From Anaerolinea sp. (lineage in GTDB: Bacteria > Chloroflexota > Anaerolineae > Anaerolineales > Villigracilaceae), in assembly GCA_020723805.1 (NCBI GenBank), contig DYID01000005.1, positions 70,234 to 125,844 on the forward strand: DNA of 55,611 nt, read 5' to 3'. Each line of letters opens with the position of its first letter. The first letter of the stretch is position 1. Below are positions 16,613 through 25,122 of the stretch, in pieces. The translations under genes were made by a program, and so were the position numbers. The notes beneath the pieces are model-generated. The model was not told the origin of the DNA, did no database searches, and worked only from the letters and a program-made list of their open reading frames with translations.

Positions 16613-18109
16613 ATGTCCCGCCTCACGCGCAACTCCCTCATCGTAGCCTCCTTCTTCCTCCTCGACAAAATCCTCGCCTTCGTGCGCGTGGGCATCATTT
16701 CGCGTCAATTCTCCGATTCGGTGGACCTGCTCGACACGTTCAACGCCGCCAACAACCTGCCCGACGTGTTGTTTGCCCTCATCTCCGGCGGAGCGCTGGC
16801 GATGGCGTTCATCCCGCTGATGAGCGAATACCTCACCACCAAAGGGCGCGCCGCCGCCTGGGACCTGTTCTCGCGCGTGGCGAACCTCGCCTTTGTGCTG
16901 ACCGGCTCGATTGCCGTCCTCGTCGCCGTTTTCGCAGAGCCGATTGTGAACGCCGAACTCGGCATCGCCCCCGGCTTCGGCGCAGAACAGCGCGCGCTTC
17001 TCGCCGAACTCATGCGCCTCAACCTCGTCGGCACGATCATCTTCTCCATCAGCGGACTGGTGATGGCGAGCCTGCAAGCCAATCAGCATTTTGCCCTGCC
17101 TGCCATGGCGCCCGCCATGTACAACATCGGGCAGATTTTCGGGGCAATTGCCTTTGTGCCGCGATTTGGGATTCATGGTCTGGTCTATGGCGTAATTTTG
17201 GGCGCGGCGCTGCACCTGCTCATTCAGGTCCCCGCGCTGTTCAAATTCGGCTTTCGCTGGACCCCATCCCTCGACCTGCACAACACCGGCTTGCTCGAAG
17301 CCCTCAAACTGCTTGCGCCGCGTCTGGCGACCATGGCGGGCATTCAACTCATCGTCATCATCCGCGATAACCTCGCCTCGCGCCTCGACCAGACGGGCGC
17401 TGTGACCGCCCTGACCTACGGCTGGATGATCATGCAGGTGCCGGAGACTCTGCTCGGCACTGCCATTGCCACCGCCATGCTCCCCACCCTCTCCGAATTT
17501 GCGGCGCGCGCCGAGTGGGGAGAATTCCGCGCCACCATCGAACGCACATTGCGCGTGTTGATTGCACTGACGGTGCCGGTTGCCGCTGTCCTGGCGGCGG
17601 GAATCAACCCGCTTGTGCAGGCGGTCTTCGGCTTCGATGGAGAAACCTCCACGCTCATCACCTGGACGACGCGCGCCTACCTGCTCACCCTGACCGGTTA
17701 CGCTCTTCAGGAAATCGCAGCGCGATCCTTCTACGCACGCAAGGAGCCGTATGTCCCGCTCATTGCCGTGGGATTGCGCCTGACGGTTTTCATCGGCATT
17801 GGCATCTTGGGAGTGACCGTCTTCCGTCACATCGGTGCGCCGGTCATTGCCTTTGCGGAGATTGCCCTGCTCCTCGAAGCCGTTCTGCTCTTTTCTTGGC
17901 TGAGCCGCCGCCTGCACGCTCCCCTGCAAGTCTGGCGGGCAATCGGCAAAGGCGTTGGCGCAAGCCTGATCGGAGGCGCCGCAGCCTACGGTCTGGCAGT
18001 GACCGCGCCCGGCTCAGCGCTGTGGACCTCGGCGCTGGGAATGACAGTCGGAGGGCTGATCTGCCTGCCCATCATCTGGTCTGAGATTAAGTTGCTCTTA
18101 AGACTGTGA
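16613..18109 (+). CDS. murJ: MurJ-type lipid II flippase
   Basis: A 498-aa MOP-superfamily transporter with about 14 membrane helices, expected to move lipid II to the outer face of the membrane for peptidoglycan synthesis. Family signs: the N-terminal NSLIVASFFLLDKILAFVRVGIISRQFSDSVDLLDTF (MurJ normally has a basic helix-1 motif with RxxG), NLPDVLFALISGGALAMAFIPLMSEY, and PETLLGTAIATAMLPTLSEFA. The last bases overlap a possible GTG start of the next gene. Confidence 0.9.
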   Translation: MSRLTRNSLIVASFFLLDKILAFVRVGIISRQFSDSVDLLDTFNAANNLPDVLFALISGGALAMAFIPLMSEYLTTKGRAAAWDLFSRVANLAFVLTGSIAVLVAVFAEPIVNAELGIAPGFGAEQRALLAELMRLNLVGTIIFSISGLVMASLQANQHFALPAMAPAMYNIGQIFGAIAFVPRFGIHGLVYGVILGAALHLLIQVPALFKFGFRWTPSLDLHNTGLLEALKLLAPRLATMAGIQLIVIIRDNLASRLDQTGAVTALTYGWMIMQVPETLLGTAIATAMLPTLSEFAARAEWGEFRATIERTLRVLIALTVPVAAVLAAGINPLVQAVFGFDGETSTLITWTTRAYLLTLTGYALQEIAARSFYARKEPYVPLIAVGLRLTVFIGIGILGVTVFRHIGAPVIAFAEIALLLEAVLLFSWLSRRLHAPLQVWRAIGKGVGASLIGGAAAYGLAVTAPGSALWTSALGMTVGGLICLPIIWSEIKLLLRL

Positions 18110-18135
18110 AAATAAGGACTGATATAATTTCGACC

Positions 18136-19200
18136 ATGACCCAAGACAACAACTTCGATACACAACCCAACACGCCGCTGGCAAAGCGTCATCGCGGGCG
18201 TACCTTTTTGCTCAATACGCTTATCTTGATTGCCCTGCTCGCTTTGGGAATTTTCGGCGGCTACCAATCGGGGATTGCCGCCCGCAAGAACGCTGAAACT
18301 TCGGCAATCATGGCGCAACTGGGCGAACAATTCCAATACGCCCTCGTGGACATCGAATTTGGGCGCTACGACATCGCCAAACAGCGGCTGGAATTCATCA
18401 TCGAAAAAGACCCCGCCTTCCCCGGCGCGCAGGAAAAATTGACCGAGGTGTTGGTGAAAATTAACACCCAGGCGAGTTACGTCCCGCCCACATCCACGCC
18501 CGCTCCCACATCCACGCCCGACTTCAGCGGCGCCGAACAGGCATACACCCGCGCCCAGCAGCTCATCGCCGCGCAGGATTGGGCGAACGCCCTCGCCGCG
18601 CTGGATGAACTCCGCAAACGTGACCCCAATTACCACACATCGCAAGTGGACGGCATGTACTACTTTGCCCTGCGCAATCACGGCTATGACCTGATTTCCA
18701 AAGGCAACCTCGAAGGCGGCATCTACTACATCACTCTCGCCGAACGCTTCGGCACGCTCGACAGCAACGCCGCCGGCGTGCGCGAAGGAGCGCGCGTCTA
18801 TCTCATCGGCGCATCGTTCTGGGAAATCAGTTGGGAACAGGCGGTCTTCTACTTCAGCCAAGCCCGCAACTGGGGCAACCTGTGGGACGGCACCATGACC
18901 GCCTCCGAGCGTTTCTGGTATGCCTCCATGCGCTACGGCGACGAACTGTTTGCACAGAATAAAATCTGCGAAGAGAACGAAGCGCTCGTTCACTACAACA
19001 ACGCCCTCACCATCGCCCCGCTCGATAAAGCCGCGCAAAACAACTACGACCAGGCGCTCCTGCTCTGCTTCCCGCCGACGGCAACGCTCGACCCCTTCCT
19101 GCTCGTCACGCCGACGCCCACACTGGGGACCGTGCCCACCGACACACCGGCGCCTGCCCCCACCGACACGCCGGTTCCAACTGATACGCCCACTCCATGA
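18136..19200 (+). CDS. membrane-anchored TPR-like protein with Thr/Pro tail
   Basis: A 354-aa protein with one N-terminal membrane helix (TFLLNTLILIALLALGIFGGY) and a large extracytoplasmic part. Two helical repeats resemble TPRs (QFQYALVDIEFGRYDIAKQRLEFIIEKDPAFPGAQEKL and AEQAYTRAQQLIAAQDWANALAALDELRKRDPNY, each shortened in meaning to its helix pair), separated by a TSTPAPTSTPD linker. A third lies near the C-terminus, and the end is Thr/Pro-rich and may cross the wall. A GTG at 18106 overlapping murJ would add 10 residues; I prefer the ATG at 18136 but neither has a clear ribosome site. The function is unknown. Confidence 0.75.
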   Translation: MTQDNNFDTQPNTPLAKRHRGRTFLLNTLILIALLALGIFGGYQSGIAARKNAETSAIMAQLGEQFQYALVDIEFGRYDIAKQRLEFIIEKDPAFPGAQEKLTEVLVKINTQASYVPPTSTPAPTSTPDFSGAEQAYTRAQQLIAAQDWANALAALDELRKRDPNYHTSQVDGMYYFALRNHGYDLISKGNLEGGIYYITLAERFGTLDSNAAGVREGARVYLIGASFWEISWEQAVFYFSQARNWGNLWDGTMTASERFWYASMRYGDELFAQNKICEENEALVHYNNALTIAPLDKAAQNNYDQALLLCFPPTATLDPFLLVTPTPTLGTVPTDTPAPAPTDTPVPTDTPTP

Positions 19201-19703
19201 GCCATCCTCCCGCCTGGGCGCTGGCGCTCACTTACTGGCTGCATCTGCTCGCCACCGTTGCCTGGATCGGCGCCATCACTGCCACATCCATCCTCTTTCT
19301 GCCCGCCGCCAAACAGGCGCTCAAGCCGGCAGACCATCTTGCCCTCATCGAAGCCATGCAGCGGCGGCTCGAACCCATTGCCTGGTTTTGCATGAGCCTG
19401 CTCCTGCTGACGGGCTTGTTCCAGATGAGCGTCAACCCTCACTATGACGGCTTCGCCTCCGTCAGCACGCAATGGTCGCTGGCAATCCTCATCAAACACA
19501 TCCTCGGCGTTTTCATGGTTGTCGCCAGCGCGGTTCAAACCTGGGAGGTCATTCCCTCCATCCGCCGCCTGTTGCTGAAGAAAGAATCGGCAGACCCGCT
19601 GCAGGTGACGCGGCTTCAACAACGCGAGACGAACCTCCTGCGCCTCAACTTTGGACTTTCCATCCTGATCCTGCTGGCGACGGCATTCGCCCGCGCCTCC
19701 TGA
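19197..19703 (+). CDS. CopD-like four-helix membrane protein
   Basis: A 168-aa protein with four to five membrane helices. YWLHLLATVAWIGAITATSILFLPA with a helix-1 histidine, and KHILGVFMVVASAVQTWEVIP with a second, resemble the CopD domain and the DUF4149/cytochrome-b561-like group. Members bind copper or haem; which applies here cannot be told. The ATGA overlap with the preceding gene indicates translational coupling. Confidence 0.75.
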   Translation: MSHPPAWALALTYWLHLLATVAWIGAITATSILFLPAAKQALKPADHLALIEAMQRRLEPIAWFCMSLLLLTGLFQMSVNPHYDGFASVSTQWSLAILIKHILGVFMVVASAVQTWEVIPSIRRLLLKKESADPLQVTRLQQRETNLLRLNFGLSILILLATAFARAS

Positions 19704-19730
19704 ATGCGCTGCATCGTCCCATAAAACAAA

Positions 19731-19760
19731 ACAGCCGCCTCGTTCCTACGGGACGGCTGT
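19731..19760. terminator. hairpin between convergent genes
   Basis: A 13-bp stem with two mismatches (19731-19743 with 19748-19760), TCCT loop. AAAACAAA precedes and a short T-rich run follows, so it may act on both strands. Confidence 0.65.
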
Positions 19761-19795
19761 TCCTGTTTAATGAACCTTTGCCAAACTGACAATTT

Positions 19796-20212
19796 CTACG
19801 GCACAGTCACCTCAAAGGGGAAGGTCTGCCCGACAACCACACCGCCCTTATACCGCACACCAACGACCACCGCCATCACATCCTTTCCGCCCGGCATCTT
19901 CGCCGTATCCGTCTTGGCGGTAAAAGTCACCGACACCGTTGCCGAAGTGCCCGCGCCGGCATGATCCCCGCCCTGCACCGGGACCACTCCCTTGCCCGGG
20001 TACTGTGGATCGGGCATGGCTTGCACAGCATTGAACGGTACATCGCTGGTTACTTCGATGATAACCGTATACGTATCCCCGACATTCATCGTGGGGGGTA
20101 ATCCCTGCACGAGCGTAAACGTGACGTTCGGTGCAGGAGCCGCCGCCGTCAACACACCGCTCAGCAGGGCAATCAACAACAGCAATCCAAGGTGAGAAAA
20201 TCGTTTTTTCAT
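19796..20212 (-). CDS. secreted cohesin/CARDB-like domain protein
   Basis: A 138-aa exported protein. The ATG at 20212 has GGAGG upstream. The signal peptide MKKRFSHLGLLLLIALLSGVLTAAA ends in an AxA site. The rest is one beta-rich domain: FTLVQGLPPTMNVGDTYTVIIEVTSDVPFNAVQAMPD is the start of an Ig-like fold, and TSATVSVTFTAKTD continues it. It may be a small extracellular binding or structural protein. No partner is evident. Confidence 0.7.
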   Translation of the reverse strand: MKKRFSHLGLLLLIALLSGVLTAAAPAPNVTFTLVQGLPPTMNVGDTYTVIIEVTSDVPFNAVQAMPDPQYPGKGVVPVQGGDHAGAGTSATVSVTFTAKTDTAKMPGGKDVMAVVVGVRYKGGVVVGQTFPFEVTVP

Positions 20213-20286
20213 GGGAAACCTCCGCCCCGAATTATGCCAGACAATCCATGAAGCAGGAGCAGGCTTGCAAAAGAGCAAACCGAAAA

Positions 20287-21636
20287 CTACAGATTGATCA
20301 GGGATGGAACCGGCACCCCGGTCAGGTCATACGCCATCGCGCCGGTGATCTTCACCGGCACAATCTCGCCGATTGGGGCGTTCCCTTCCACGAACACCAG
20401 CCCGTCAATCTCCGGTGCGTCGCGGTAGGAACGACCAATGGCAATCTCTTTGTCGCGCCCTTCGATGAGCACATCCAGCGTCTTCCCCACATACGATTGA
20501 TTGATTTGCAGGGAAATGCCCTGCTGAAGTTCCATCAGGCGGGCATAACGCTCCGCCTTCACCTCCGCCGGGACCGGGTCGCCGAGCGGCTCGCTGGCGG
20601 TGCCGGGCTCGAACGAAAACTGGAACGCCCCCACGCGGTCGAAGCGAATCTCTTTCACAAAATCATACAACGCTTGGAATTCCTCCTCGGTCTCGCCGGG
20701 GTAACCGACGATGAACGTGGTGCGGATGGCAAGGTTGGCAATACGGGAGCGCATCTTGTCGAGGGTCTTATACACCCAGTCAATGTTCGAGGGGCGGCGC
20801 ATGCGATACAACGTCTTGGGATGCGCGTGCTGAAGCGGCATATCCAGATACGGCAAAACCTGACGGCTCGAAGCCATCACGTCAATCAGGCGGTCGGTCA
20901 CATAGCCGGGGTAGGCGTACATAACGCGAATCCAATCCAGGTCCGGCACCGAGGCGGTCAGGCGTTCCAGCAAAATCGCCAGCCCGTCCTTCATCCCCAA
21001 ATCGTGACCGTAGTCCGTTGTGTCCTGCGCGATGAGAATCAACTCGCGCACGCCCATATCGCGCAGACGGCGGGCTTCCTCCAAAATGGACTCGATGGGA
21101 CGCGAGACGGCAGTTCCTTTGATGAGCGGAATGGCGCAAAAGGCGCACGGGCGGCGGCATCCGTCCGCTATTTTGAGGTAAGCGCTCGCCCCCGCGACAG
21201 AAACGCGCATTGCCTCATGTTCATCCGTGCCGACGGTCTTCGCCTCCTCGGGCAGGTGATAGAGTGGTTCGGGGTGTGGACCATTTCGCAGTTCGCGCAC
21301 CACCTGCAGGATGTCCATCCAGCGGCGTGTGCCGAGTACGCCATCCACGCCGGGCACTTTCTCGGCAACCTCAGCGCCGTAGCGCTGGGTCAGGCAGCCG
21401 GCGGCAATGAGAATTTGATTGCGCTTCTTCCCCTCCGCCAGTTCACGCAGCACCCTCAGCGACTCTTCCTTTGCCGGACCGATAAAACCGCACGTGTTGA
21501 CAATCAGCACATGGGCGCGCGAGGGGTCATCCACTGCGCGGTAGCCGTCGCGGAGGAGCAATTGCGCCATCGAGTCGGAGTCAACGGTGTTTTTGGCGCA
21601 GCCAAGGGAAACAAGGTGAAAGGTTTGTTTGTTCAA
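20287..21636 (-). CDS. rimO: ribosomal protein S12 methylthiotransferase RimO
   Basis: A 449-aa radical-SAM enzyme that adds a methylthio group to an Asp of ribosomal protein S12. The N-terminal MTTase domain has SLGCAKNTVDSD, NTCGFIGPAKEES and AAGCLTQRYG (three cluster Cys). The radical-SAM motif is ADGCRRPCAFCAIP (CxxxCxxC). The C-terminal TRAM domain starts around VGKTLDVLIEGRDKE. The start is TTG at 21636 with AGAGG upstream. RimO rather than MiaB is favoured by the SLGCAKNxVDSE-type opening and FIGPAKEES. Confidence 0.95.
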   Translation of the reverse strand: MNKQTFHLVSLGCAKNTVDSDSMAQLLLRDGYRAVDDPSRAHVLIVNTCGFIGPAKEESLRVLRELAEGKKRNQILIAAGCLTQRYGAEVAEKVPGVDGVLGTRRWMDILQVVRELRNGPHPEPLYHLPEEAKTVGTDEHEAMRVSVAGASAYLKIADGCRRPCAFCAIPLIKGTAVSRPIESILEEARRLRDMGVRELILIAQDTTDYGHDLGMKDGLAILLERLTASVPDLDWIRVMYAYPGYVTDRLIDVMASSRQVLPYLDMPLQHAHPKTLYRMRRPSNIDWVYKTLDKMRSRIANLAIRTTFIVGYPGETEEEFQALYDFVKEIRFDRVGAFQFSFEPGTASEPLGDPVPAEVKAERYARLMELQQGISLQINQSYVGKTLDVLIEGRDKEIAIGRSYRDAPEIDGLVFVEGNAPIGEIVPVKITGAMAYDLTGVPVPSLINL

Positions 21637-21681
21637 GAGAGCCTCTAATGCATTGATTCACGCAAAAAACATTTTAGCGTA

Positions 21682-21703
21682 GCAGACGTTCTCTAACGTC
21701 TGC
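21682..21703. repeat. hairpin between the rodZ-like gene and rimO
   Basis: A perfect 9-bp stem (21682-21690 with 21695-21703), CTCT loop. No T-tract directly follows on the minus strand, so its terminator role for the rodZ-like gene is doubtful. Confidence 0.5.
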
Positions 21704-21782
21704 ACAAAAATTCAGTGGGGATATGCCCCGTGTACGACAAGCGACTTGGCGGCAGCAACAGCCAAGTACGCCATTTTTACAC

Positions 21783-23486
21783 TCACGGCAGCGGTGTATT
21801 CGATGGCACCGGCGTCCTCGTCGGGCGCAGGGTGGGCGAAGGCGGCGCCGTGACGGTGGGGCTGGGAGTGGGCAGCGGCGTGGGCGTGATGATTTCATTG
21901 GCAAGGTAAATATTGTGGACAATTTGACCGAAACCGCCCATCAGCCCCATGTCCTGTCCATTATAGACGAGGCGGATGGCTCCGCCGCTTCCGGTCAGGA
22001 CCTCGATCTGCTGCTCCGCCTCGAACAGATAAGCGTTGCCGGGGATGACCCTGCCCTCGAAGACCACTTTCCCATCGGCAACCACCCGAAGATACGTCCG
22101 TTCCACTGCCACCAAATTGACCTGCACACGGACATTGGCATTGATGGTGGGAATGATGATGGTCGGCGTGGCTTCATTGGCAAACGCCTCCACCGGCAGA
22201 AGGGTGGGCGTGGCGGTGAATTGAGATGGGTCGGGCGTGGAAAGCAATACATCGGAAATCGAGGGCGCGGTCGGTTCAATTGCTTGCAGGCTTTGCAGGG
22301 TCAGCACACGATTGATACCCCAAATCACAAAGCCCACCAGCATGACCGCCATGCCGATGCCGAAGATCAAGTCGCCGGCAATGAAGTTGCTGAGGGTGGG
22401 CAAATTGGCGAGGATGGGCTGCCCGGGTTTGCGGACTGGTCTTGGGGGATTTTTCTCGCGGTGGCGCGCCTGCAAGGCATCGGCAAAACGAAGCAGGATG
22501 GCGTCCACGTCCATGTCGAGGAAGGAGGCGTAATTCGAGAGCATACCGCGCGTTTGCACGGCGGAGGGCAGGCGGTCCATCGCGCCCTGCTCGAGCGCTT
22601 CGAGGTAGTGGGTTTTGATGTGCGTGTTGCGCTCCACTTCCTCGATGTGCAGGCTCAGCATCTCACGCCGGGCGCGGAGTTCCCTGCCGATTTCCTTGAA
22701 GATTTCAGCGGAGGGCTGAAGGGTTTCAGGTTGGATGGTTTCAGTCTGCAGGCTCTCCGCTTGCGGCGCTTCAGGGACTTCCTGTGGTTCATCCGTCTGC
22801 TTATTTCGGCTGGAGATGAGACCACTGACGCGGTTCAGCCACGCCTGCCACAGGCTGTCGCGGACATCGGGCTGGGAGGGCTGCTCCGCTCCGGGAGGGG
22901 TATAAGGCTGAGGGGCAGGTTCGGGCAGCGGCGCCGCTTCCGCCGGGACCACGGGCGGGGTCTCTGCCGCCAAAACCGATTCTGCCTCTGACGACGCTTC
23001 GTCCTTTTTTCGAGTGCGGCGCTTGGGTTTGCTGGGAGCGGGTTCTTCGGCAGGTGACGCAGAGGCTTCCGCTTTTTTACGTCCGCGGCGTTTGGGTTGA
23101 GGAGGCAAAGGCTCGGGCTGAGATTCGGCCGAGGGGGCAGTGTCCACTGCCGGCGGGGAAAGAAGCGCGCTGTCCTGCGGGGGGGAGAAAGGTTCGGGCG
23201 TCTGAACCGCCGGGGGAGGCGTCTGGTCTGCGGGTCCAATGATTTTCTCTTCCGGCTGCTGGGAGGCGCGCACTTCTTCGAGCAGACGGTCAAGGTCGAG
23301 CCCGAGGTAGGCGGCGTAGTTGCGCAGGTAGCCGCGCGCCTGCACCGGCGAAGGCATGACGGAGAGGTCGTCTTCTTCGAGCGCACGCAGGTAGGCGACG
23401 CGGATACGGGTCGCCTCGAATGCCTGTTCGAGGGTGAGGCGGCGTTCTTCGCGGGCGGCTTTGAGACGTTGACCGAGAGTGGGCAT
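21783..23486 (-). CDS. RodZ-like membrane protein with two HTH domains
   Basis: A 567-aa bitopic protein. Residues about 1-75 are a RodZ-type helix-turn-helix (LGQRLKAAREERRLTLEQAFEATRI...). A Pro/Glu/Lys-rich linker leads to a second full HTH (IGRELRARREMLSLHIEEVERNTHIKTHYLEAL...). One membrane helix follows (GDLIFGIGMAVMLVGFVIWG), then a DUF4115-like extracytoplasmic beta domain (VQVNLVAVERTYLRVVADGK...) and a Thr/Pro tail. RodZ links MreB to the cell wall machinery; a single HTH is normal, so the duplication is odd. The start is ATG at 23486 or TTG at 23498. Neither has a ribosome site, and both abut the rplI terminator. Confidence 0.85.
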   Translation of the reverse strand: MPTLGQRLKAAREERRLTLEQAFEATRIRVAYLRALEEDDLSVMPSPVQARGYLRNYAAYLGLDLDRLLEEVRASQQPEEKIIGPADQTPPPAVQTPEPFSPPQDSALLSPPAVDTAPSAESQPEPLPPQPKRRGRKKAEASASPAEEPAPSKPKRRTRKKDEASSEAESVLAAETPPVVPAEAAPLPEPAPQPYTPPGAEQPSQPDVRDSLWQAWLNRVSGLISSRNKQTDEPQEVPEAPQAESLQTETIQPETLQPSAEIFKEIGRELRARREMLSLHIEEVERNTHIKTHYLEALEQGAMDRLPSAVQTRGMLSNYASFLDMDVDAILLRFADALQARHREKNPPRPVRKPGQPILANLPTLSNFIAGDLIFGIGMAVMLVGFVIWGINRVLTLQSLQAIEPTAPSISDVLLSTPDPSQFTATPTLLPVEAFANEATPTIIIPTINANVRVQVNLVAVERTYLRVVADGKVVFEGRVIPGNAYLFEAEQQIEVLTGSGGAIRLVYNGQDMGLMGGFGQIVHNIYLANEIITPTPLPTPSPTVTAPPSPTLRPTRTPVPSNTPLP

Positions 23487-23490
23487 CAGG

Positions 23491-23541
23491 ATAAACAAAA
23501 CATCACCAGCCCCCCCAGCGAGCGGGAACGAACTGGTGATG
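23491..23541 (-). terminator. intrinsic terminator between rplI and the rodZ-like gene
   Basis: On the minus strand a 9-bp stem (23541-23533 with 23509-23501) is followed at once by TTTTGTTTAT (23500-23491). The next start codon is at 23486 (or 23498, inside the T-tract), so the terminator directly abuts the downstream gene. Confidence 0.8.
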
Positions 23542-23560
23542 TCATGACGGCGGGTGGAGG

Positions 23561-24079
23561 TTAGGCTTCGGCGGGGGCTTCCGCGGCAGGTTCGGCTTTG
23601 GCGGTTTCCGCCGGGGCGGCTTCTTCGAACGCCTCGCCTTCGCGGTGGACGATGATCTTGACTTCGGGAACGAGGTCCATCGTCAGGCGGACGTGTGCGG
23701 TGAATTCGCCAAGGTTGCGGATGGGCTGCATGTCCACCTGGTGTTTCTTGATTTCGTAGCGGGTCTGTTCGGAGATGGCGGTGGCAACGTCTTGGGTGGT
23801 GATGGAGCCGTAGAGTTTGCCGGTTTCGCCGGCTTTGGCGGCAAAGGTGAGGGTGATGCCTTTGATTTGGTCCGCCAATCCTTTGAGTTCGGAGTTGAGT
23901 TCGGCGCGGCGGATTTCAGCCTGTTTGCGGACTTTTTCCGCCTGTGTGATGGCGCCGGCGGTGGCGAGGACGGCAAGTCCCTGCGGGATGAGGAAGTTGC
24001 GCCCGTAGCCATCGGCGACTTTTTTGATGTCGCCCGCGCGCCCCAGTTTGTATACGTCTTTGAGAAGCATTACTTTCAT
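23561..24079 (-). CDS. rplI: 50S ribosomal protein bL9
   Basis: A 172-aa ribosomal protein. The N-terminal signature [36 protein letters not shown] is textbook bL9, followed by the long connecting helix and the C-terminal rRNA-binding domain. It is about 20 residues longer than usual because of an Ala/Glu/Pro-rich tail after [11 protein letters not shown], probably disordered. It is first in its transcript and followed by the rodZ-like gene across a terminator. Confidence 0.97.
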   Translation of the reverse strand: MKVMLLKDVYKLGRAGDIKKVADGYGRNFLIPQGLAVLATAGAITQAEKVRKQAEIRRAELNSELKGLADQIKGITLTFAAKAGETGKLYGSITTQDVATAISEQTRYEIKKHQVDMQPIRNLGEFTAHVRLTMDLVPEVKIIVHREGEAFEEAAPAETAKAEPAAEAPAEA

Positions 24080-24205
24080 GGTTCAAGCCCTTTCTGGCAA
24101 AATGATGGAATGCCGCAAAAATCGGCGGCGCCTCGGTCTCACGTTGTGATGACCTCGGGAGCGAAGGGTACTACGCTCGGCGGCGAATTTTACCACGATT
24201 ATCAG

Positions 24206-24389
24206 CGTCGAAGGTCAAACGTCACGAGTCGGGAGTGTCCAATGTCGTGGGTTTAGCCACAGAGAGCGCCGAGCTTTTGAGATTTTTCTCAGAGATCTCT
24301 GTGAGCTCTGTGGCAGAAAAATCTTTAGCCCATTCTTTTAGACACTCTCCACGAGTCAAAGTCGGGATTTCGACGTTCGACCTTCGACG
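24206..24389. repeat. 18-bp-arm inverted repeat split by a MITE-like insertion
   Basis: Arms 24206-24223 and 24372-24389 are inverted copies with one mismatch. Without the 119-bp insertion plus one target copy they would form a hairpin with a 20-nt loop. It is downstream of the CYTH gene and related in sequence to the repeat at 11053-11106. Confidence 0.85.
24231..24349. mobile_element. MITE-like element, copy 1
   Basis: A 119-bp non-coding element with short terminal inverted repeats (GGGAGTGTC at one end, GACACTCTC at the other). A strong internal inverted repeat is built on GCCACAGAG and CTCTGTGGC. It is flanked by the perfect 8-bp direct repeat CACGAGTC (24223-24230 and 24350-24357). It is 116/119 identical to 48170-48288. 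Confidence 0.9.
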
Positions 24390-24911
24390 TTAGACCCCTG
24401 ACGGTTTTTCGAGCAAATCCATGTATGCCCCTTCGAGCAGGTCGCTTCTTTCCACGCCGAGGCTTGCCATCAGACCTTCGGCAATTTTCCGCCCCTCGGC
24501 ATCTGCCTGTCCCTCCCGCAGGACGACTTCCAGTTCCATGAATTGACCCAAACCCTGCACATCGTCCAAATGGACGCGCGTCTGCCCGACGAGATAGAGG
24601 TAGCGGGTTTTCTTTACCACTCCGCGAATCCCATAGGCGAGTTCAAGGACGCGCTTGAGATTTTCGGGGTCGGTGATTTGCGCGATGTGATAGTCGGAGC
24701 GCTTGGGTCCTTCCTGGTCGGGGCGGGTGTAGTAAATGAGTTGTCCATGATTGGGAGTGAGGACGCGCAGTTTGAGTCGCCCCTGCGGAACGTTGAAGAA
24801 GATGTCCTCCTGCGGGATGACTTCGACGGGCGTGTCGCTGAGTCCTTCGGCGCGGGCTTTGATCTCTTCAAAATTGCGGGCGCGGGCTTTGATTTCGATG
24901 TTGGCGGGCAT
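24390..24911 (-). CDS. CYTH-domain protein (class IV adenylate cyclase-like)
   Basis: A 173-aa protein of the CyaB/thiamine-triphosphatase fold. Signature ANIEIKARARNFEEIKARAEGL carries the ExExK motif of the triphosphate tunnel, followed by QEDIFFNVPQGRLKLRV, YYTRPDQEGPKRSDY, KKTRYLYLVGQTRVHLDDVQGLGQFMELEV. These enzymes act on triphosphate substrates (cAMP synthesis or triphosphate hydrolysis); the exact one is not predictable. The ATG at 24911 has AGGAAG upstream. Confidence 0.88.
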   Translation of the reverse strand: MPANIEIKARARNFEEIKARAEGLSDTPVEVIPQEDIFFNVPQGRLKLRVLTPNHGQLIYYTRPDQEGPKRSDYHIAQITDPENLKRVLELAYGIRGVVKKTRYLYLVGQTRVHLDDVQGLGQFMELEVVLREGQADAEGRKIAEGLMASLGVERSDLLEGAYMDLLEKPSGV

Positions 24912-25035
24912 GGGTTGTTCTTCCTTTGTTTGGATGGTTCGTTTGGAATGAGTTGACGAGCGTTTCGAGTATAAACGAACGTTCGAATGCAGACTCGCTT
25001 TATCCAATTATGAAAATGCAATTCTCTTTCCAGCA

Positions 25036-25049
25036 TTGTTAGCTAACAA
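25036..25049. promoter_or_regulatory. 14-bp perfect palindrome upstream of the exported-protein cluster
   Basis: TTGTTAGCTAACAA is fully symmetrical and lies 74 nt before the start at 25123. It may be an operator. The spacer 24912-25122 shows nothing else firm beyond a possible TATAGT at 25081. Confidence 0.4.
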
Positions 25050-25122
25050 GCATGAAAAGAAAAGTCCTTGCATTTGCTGATATAGTAGCGGCAACATTTT
25101 TTCACAAAGGAGTTCCTACTTC

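Noticed and set aside
20131-21648. Long plus-strand frame opposite rimO; similar ones at 16598-17929, 28779-29789 and 54038-55069.
   Set aside because: Each lies opposite a gene with full family motifs and shows low-complexity antisense composition.
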